From NCBI GenBank assembly GCA_003439945.1, contig QVRM01006127.1:1-64000 (forward strand): a DNA stretch of 64,000 nt. The letters are read 5' to 3'. The position numbers and the translations under genes were made by a program. This DNA comes from Dermanyssus gallinae. Lineage: Eukaryota; Arthropoda; Arachnida; Mesostigmata; Dermanyssidae. Each line of letters starts with the position of its first letter. Positions within the stretch are counted from its first letter, which is position 1. The notes under the pieces are model-generated. The model ran no database searches and was not told the origin of the DNA. It was given only the letters and a program-made list of their open reading frames with translations. Positions 57,971 through 64,000 of this stretch are shown piece after piece.

Positions 57971-60900
57971 GGTCAGCTCGTATGCATGCATTCCGAGCCT
58001 CCTCAAAATCAGAGTTCTACCACTACCTTGATGCATAACGTCTGATCCTCTCAGACTGTGACAGCCTGCTCCACCTGCCTGTTATAGCCACGTCGGTTTT
58101 GGTGTTTTCCCGCTTTCCTGCGGGCTGCCTACACGCCTGTGAATTCCCTGATGCTTCTACCCCTATCCGGCAAGTCGTGGTTTGCGCTCTCTTCACTCAC
58201 TTAAAATCATTGTACAAACTTCTAGGGTGGCTGCGTATTCCATAGTTCTGCAGCATACCTACAGCTCTAAGGAGCAGCGTCGCGCGGCGTGTAGTTGTGA
58301 CGTATACAAGAAGCATCTCTCTGAGCCGTCAGGACCACGTTTGTAGTCTTAACATGGCCACTGCCCACTGATTACCTATAGTATTCCCTTAACGGTATTT
58401 GCCTAGCTTATCCTGTCTTTAACTTTATTGTATCTCCTGTTCCATGATTTGCTTTCTGTTTTGCTTATGTGCCACTGTTTAATGACAACGTCTGTAGAGG
58501 ATCGTTCGTTCGACCGTCGTCTCCTTCCTGGCCATCTTGGCAGTCTGGTCTGTACCGGCATCCCCGAGTTTGTCTCAGCCTATCTTCTGTCCTCTCTTCT
58601 AGTTTCCACTTGGTCTTGTGTCCCTCTGAATCGTCTCTGTTATGTGAGTGCCGCCACCGTTTGTTTTCTGACTCGGTAAGCCCGCGTGCGGTTTTATCTT
58701 CTGCCCTATTTCTCTTTCCGAGGCCTTTTTCTGTGCAATTGGTCCGACGCGTTGTCATCTCCTCCGGTCACCAATCGCCTTCCAACCCTCGTTGTAAAGC
58801 TACCGCGATCCTACTACTGATGCCAGTAACGACGACTTCGCTCCCAATTTGGCCGATTGGCAAATGTTCTTTTTCTCCTGCCAAGCAGCGGTGTCAGACA
58901 TAATAACTGTTACTAACTCCAGACCAACGTGATGCAGACACCTGGTAAGACTGCCGACACGGCCAAATCTCGTGCTCCACTATTATGCACGCTATGCAAT
59001 CATCAGTGGAGGAGTAGCACGTAAATCGAGATTAACTCGTTTTCATAATGCCCAAGGGGAGCGGGTTGAGGCATAGAGCCGACGGAGGAAGAAACTTATG
59101 GGGCAGAGCTCTCAGAGCAATCGTGACTCAACCCAATGGTGAAGGTAGAACGCACGTAAAAACTGAACATCTCTGAACAAGGTTCCAAGCCTGAGGAAGT
59201 GTGAGAAAAGGGACCCATGTTTAGCGGCTGTGTGAGGAGTCCCGCACTGCCAGCGCAGTGTGTGTGTGTTTGTATTATGCATTTTCGGAACCGCCAATAT
59301 TTCAAGACAAAGCTGCTAGTCTATGTGAGGCGTATATGTCAACCAAAGCAGCTATTGTACAAGAACGACGAAGCTTAGTGCCGCCAGTCTCCAAGCAGCA
59401 AGAATGTTTGTGTTTACTAAGATAGCGTTTTTAGCAGTTGTAAACAAAAAAACTACCGCAAGACTTGATGTTCCGCTCCAAGACTGGGCTGTTGGATAGA
59501 ATAGCACGCTTATTTTGCAGGCATTATAAAACGTCCGTGAGCACTGACGCAATACTTGAAAAATTGACTCAAGATTGCACCTGCAAATCACCATTCTTTA
59601 AACGGAAGCGATACCGACTCTAACGTGAGGCAATGTATTCCCTAAGAATCAAAGCAAAGAAATGATCAATTAAACGTCTCACGTTGTGCACTGCTAGAAA
59701 AGGCTGACCTTAAGGTTGAATCGTAGCGCCGCTCACCAATGCGTGCATTCCACGTAAGTGCATCGTTTCTTACAACTCTTTTCTGCGCCTTCTAAAAACG
59801 CGTCAGTGATCTCTGTCCGGCATATAGCGTATCTCCAAACTGAACAAAAACTAACATCGATAGACCATTTTTCTAATTCATAACCGGCGACTTTGTTGCA
59901 AATCCGATTTGTGTAGTCGAAACCACGGTCAAGAAGGTAACTAAGTAATGTAAAAGAAAGCAGACAAGCTTATGTGCGCTTCCAACTCTGTACAAGTCAA
60001 AGCCGTTTCATGTGCGTGTCCTCCATACGCTCTATCTTAATATAATTATATTCGTTTCTGTTTTTAAGTATATGCTTAGCATTGCTTTAGTGCAATTGTT
60101 GATACAAATGCAAATTCCTGCCGAGACGATAAGGCATAATAGAGTTTTGTGGTTGAGTATAGCTAAATAGCTTAATTTCAGACTAGAGAACCCAGTGTGC
60201 AAATAACACCGTCACATTTGTGAGCTATTGTGACTCTATCCGCAGTGATTTTTTAGAGAAGTAACTGAGGAGAATGCGGCTTTTCATTCGAATCAATCAA
60301 TCGTGTCGCTGGGACATGGACCGCAGCACGTTTTCCAGGACCGTTTGCCAGGGTAATGCGCACTCGTAAAGCAGCGATGCTATGCTGCTTACAGGTGACA
60401 CCTATATGCATGCGCCATTTACATGCATACAGTGACATGCGAGCAGGACTCAATCAGGGCCAGATAGAATGTGCTAGTTCATAAACAAGTCATTCTAGAC
60501 TAAAACTTTTCATGTTGAACAAAACTTTATAGTAGAGAACAACAAACAGAACCGTGCACACTGGCAGCAAGTATTCTTACAAATGCAACTCACTGCTGTT
60601 ATACGATGCAGCGTTTCTGGTTTGATATTTCATGGATGTGTTTGTTGCACGTGTCACACAGCTTTAGTACGGTCAGGTGCGCAACGTGTCTTAAAAATGT
60701 TCAGCTTAAGTTTGTCAGCACAGGTATTTTGCCGGCACTGTATAGCGTCTGGCGAGTAACAAAATGCTGCGGCGGGAGCCTGAAGACCGCTATCACTCAC
60801 GACTCGCAAGGCGGTGTTCGCACTGGGGCACGTTTGTGGGCACGCATGCAACTAAATGCGAGTCTTCATTGTCTTCTGAGAGCAGATCTGTTGTCTCATC

Positions 60901-62960
60901 GGAGCAGTACAGCTGACCGCAAGCATATAAACCTGCGTACCTGGGTTCGTGCAGTTTTCATCAATATAGTGAAAAATCTCTAGCTAGTAGTACATCACAC
61001 ATTGTTGTTGTTGTCGTCGTCGTCGTCGTCGTCGCTTCCAGACCAACAACGCCCGTATTGGTGTGTGATTCTTGTGTATTCGAAAATCAGCCGTTTGACA
61101 ATGGCAAAAGCACATTTCTCGTGAGCCTCAGTTTTCACGTGGCGCGTTTGCAAGGTAGGTTTCTAACAGAGCCGCAAATTCTCGACAGGAAACGTTCAGC
61201 CAAACGAGCTGGTACAGAGTTGTACAAACTAACAGATAGCGTTCACTGCCTGAAATGGCACATAAACAGCAAGAAGAGAACTCACTTTTCGGGTATCATC
61301 AGCTTCATTACTTGGTACGTAGGGCTGTTTACATCATGTTTTCTTTGGTTCTTGGGTGTTTTCAGATGTCGTCTGGCGACAGGCGAGGCCTGATGATTGC
61401 TCAAAATTCTTGGGAAATCAAAACCTTCGTCAGTGTGCGAGCAGCCTAGCGTATATACATAAATAACCAATTTCAGGGCAGGCGTACCAGCAGAACACTT
61501 TCGTAAGCCGGCAGCCTTATGCACGCCTTTCTAACCTGTCCAAGTCAAAGCCGTTTTACATACGATGCATGTTATGCTAAAAATGTGTCGTTTAATACTC
61601 GCTCTCATACACCTGTGACACAAAGTGATATAATTTGATATCATTTATAAGTGCTTAATTGTGGTCGCTGGTTTGCTTATTATACATATTTTCAAGCTAT
61701 TCGTTTCGTGGCGGCGGTGGGCGGTGGGCGGGGGGGAGGCTTCAATGAATGATGTACAGAAGACATTGTGTCGTCCGTAGGCTCGCTTTTTAGATATGTC
61801 TTAGTTGTGTCCGCAGCTGAACAAACATGCATGTGATCAGCGTGCTGATTATAGAGAGGATCGAGATATGAATTTAGACTGAGGCCAGGAGTAGCACCAC
61901 CAGAAAATGTGTTATATATAAAAGGCAAGAACGCCGGATTGGATGTTCAGGTTCAAGTTGTGCGGAGGCGACAATTGCCACTTGGGTGTATTTTGCTCGG
62001 CCTCTTTTGGCCCTCCTACGCTACGAATTGTGCGAATTGTGGTGTTACAGTTTTGATAAAGTCCAGCAGGCGAGTACGAGGTGATATCATCGTTTGCTTG
62101 TCGATACTGTGTTGGTGTAGACTGCCATTCGTTTTGTTAACTTTTTTTTTGTAACTTAGATTGTTACTTACTTGTTAGCATAACAACAAGCTTTTGAGGC
62201 TAACTACACCACAGAGACACAGAACAAGCAATCGGTCGAAGGTACGATTTTTCTTCAATCAAATCAATCAACAATAGACGCAGATTGGCCTGCCGCCACT
62301 GTAAAGCCCCATCTCAGATAATTGTCAGTGTCCACAACAATGTGGGCTAGCGTATCCGCTTAACTATAACAGGATGACACAGCAGGTCTACGAAAGTATG
62401 CTTATATGCATTTAAGACCCCCACTAGCGCTAGATTCTGTTCAGAGCATTGCAAACGTCGTCTGCCTGGGTGTGTATTTAGCGGCGTTTGGGGATGTTTC
62501 TTAGCTAGAAACTCAGACTATCAGAAAAGCTGAAGATGATAGCTATTACAACAAACATCAGATATTGCAAGTCGCGTCAGCCAAAAAGTATGCCGTTGTA
62601 TTAGGAAAAAGAACGAGAGAAACATACAGAAAACTACGACGCGTCGCAAACATAGTGAGGATACTTGTTAGCTGCTCAGCTGCAATATAGCAGCGTATTG
62701 TGTCGGAGTGCATACTTCCTTGGCGGAGAGTGCTTACCCCGGCTTTACCGCCGACGCATGTCTTTCAGTTCTCACAAATCCTAGTTGTGGGGTTTCATTA
62801 CGAAAAAAAAAACTTATCTAACAAAGCGGAGCCAGTGAAAATATTTGAAAGCGTATGTTTGCGATAAGGGTGAGCCAGGGTTACCCTAACCTAAGCACGT
62901 GCATACAGTCGTTGTGTTTTTTCGGATGGCATGGTCGTTTACGGTACATAAGGAATTTTT
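57971..62960. other. No recognisable feature
   Basis: About 5 kb with open frames under 145 aa in conflicting frames and no motif I know. Only a short TTG/TCG triplet run at 61003-61034 and a G/GGC tract at 61710-61735 stand out. Confidence 0.5.
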
Positions 62961-62984
62961 TGTTTTTTTCTTAGAGGACTAATT

Positions 62985-64000
62985 AGGATGCGGTTGCCAC
63001 TGCGGGGAAGCTCCCTGCAAGTGTGGGCCGGTAGTGTAGGGCTCCAACCCACTGAAAACTACTCGTATTCCCTTCTCCTGACCTGACTGGGAACTGCTTG
63101 CGCATCGCATCAAACAGTCAGGGGGGAGAGGGAGCGAGTTTACTACTCCTGACGGGTGTGTTCCCCGGGAGCTACGGGGCGGGGCGGGCGCCTTAGATAG
63201 TTGGCACTTGTTTTCTTCTGTAAAAGTGTAAGGGCGATTCCGTATTTTTTGCAGAGGTCACGAAAGTTAAGAGTCTGTGTATTCATTAGAAGCGGTAGGG
63301 GTGCGCGCTGCGCTGCCCATGCTGGACACCTCAGTGCAGTGTGAACTGAGGTGTCTTCCAGTTCATCGCCGCAGTGGACGCACTTGGAGCTGGGAGCCTT
63401 CCCGATCCTGAACAGGTAGGACTGGAAGTCGCCATTATCTGTCAGGATCTGTGTCGTGTAAAAGTAGAGTTTACCCCCCGGGCGGTACAGTCAGTCTTTG
63501 ATGTTGGGAATTTGCGGAAACCTGAAGCCCCTTGTATGCCGTCCCACTCCTCCTTTCAGAGGTCGATTGTATTTCAACGCTCCTCGTTCTTTTTGCGCTG
63601 GGGGTTACCCCACAGGCGGCGGCGTTCGACTGCTTTTAGATCCCCAAGGAGTTGTTCAAGCATGGACGAAGGCCGCCGCTGGGCTTACCGTCCGGTACGC
63701 CGCGATTACCCTGAGGGCTCCGACTTTCTGGGCCCGACACTGGCGGGTCCTGTTAGCGGCGAACTTAGGGGGTATCGGAGAGGCCAGGTCGGAGCTCCGT
63801 ACAGGGTAACTGACTCGGTCGTGGACACGATTATGCGCCGTTTGGAATGTCGTGGTCCATAGTTATTAGGCATGAGCCGTGCGAAGTTATTTGCTGTCCT
63901 GATGGTTTTCTCAGTTGCTTGCCGCACGTGTTCCTTCATTTCCGCGGAGACCCGTGTGTAGGGTGACCCCGAGGTAACTCACCTTATTAACGAGCGCAAT
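62985..64000 (-). pseudogene. R1-clade LINE, C-terminal half and 3' UTR, running off the window
   Basis: Minus strand from 64000 down. KVSYLGVTLHTG, then after a frameshift the thumb region NNFARLMPNNYGPRHSKRR, SVTLYGAPTWPL; then in another frame KVGALRVIAAYRTVSPAAAF, the R1-type AYRTVS block; then YTTQILTDNGDFQSYLFRIG and the zinc motif CVHCGDELEDTSVHTALRC. Several stops and frameshifts. The 3' UTR near 62985-63080 contains GTTTTCAGTGGGTTGGAGCC and CTACACTACC. The reverse transcriptase core lies beyond the window or is missing. Confidence 0.85.

Overview
This is a gene-poor, repeat-dominated stretch of an animal nuclear genome, most likely an arthropod and perhaps a chelicerate. That placement is inference. 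It rests on the mix of families: restriction-like-endonuclease (RLE) LINEs with a YLDD reverse transcriptase, R1-clade LINEs, mariner, a gypsy LTR element, tRNA-derived SINEs and foldback MITEs. I see no convincing host gene, no bacterial-style operon, no CRISPR array and no intact tRNA or rRNA gene. Almost all protein-coding signal belongs to mobile elements, most of them decayed.

Layout. At 1-9.3 kb, RLE-type LINEs lie head to tail and are joined through (TAA)n arrays. E1 has an intact 976-aa polyprotein at 2000-4930, preceded by a frameshifted gag-like CCHC ORF that overlaps it by 8 nt. E2 (5595-8531) is a near-complete but broken copy, and E3 (8665-9264) is a 5'-truncated tail. At 9.5-11 kb there are triplet repeats and a hairpin. 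At 11.4-12.9 kb a decayed LINE (gag plus RT) lies on the minus strand. At 16.2-17.3 kb there is a 1,075-bp foldback element. At 19.1-20.9 kb a second RLE family is 5'-truncated. A TTG-rich minisatellite lies at 23.8-24.4 kb. SINEs lie near 18.8, 26.7 and 33.6 kb. A second foldback (1,087 bp) lies at 30.97-32.05 kb, followed by a mariner relic. A 5'-truncated LINE with an intact 683-aa frame is at 34.0-36.1 kb, and a shorter copy of its 3' end is at 28.2 kb.

At 38.0-38.2 kb there is a second tRNA-derived SINE. At 38.7-39.9 kb a second-family RLE copy is split into opposite orientations. At 41.1-44.6 kb a fourth TAA-associated RLE element (E4) carries a 158-bp insertion flanked by a 12-bp target duplication. 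At 47.1-48.3 kb a mariner fragment abuts an R2-like C-terminal fragment bounded by an (AT)n array. At 51.75-53.4 kb there is another decayed LINE. At 54.7-55.5 kb and 63.0-64.0 kb there are R1-clade fragments on the minus strand. A compact, very young LTR element lies at 55.5-58.0 kb; its two 522-bp LTRs differ at one position, and it keeps only the integrase C-terminus. Long stretches (24.4-26.7, 28.9-30.9, 48.4-51.7 and 58.0-62.9 kb) show nothing I can name.

How the parts relate. The main theme is retrotransposition into microsatellites. RLE elements end in (TAA)n, start at or next to (TAA)n and share a 3'-UTR block that may be the reverse transcriptase recognition signal. The other themes are short non-autonomous elements (SINEs, foldbacks, mini-gypsy) and ongoing decay. 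The most interesting items are the gag plus RLE ORF pair at 0.2-4.9 kb, the TAA-linked tandem, the paired ~1.08-kb foldbacks that share CAGGGT ends, and the young mini-gypsy.
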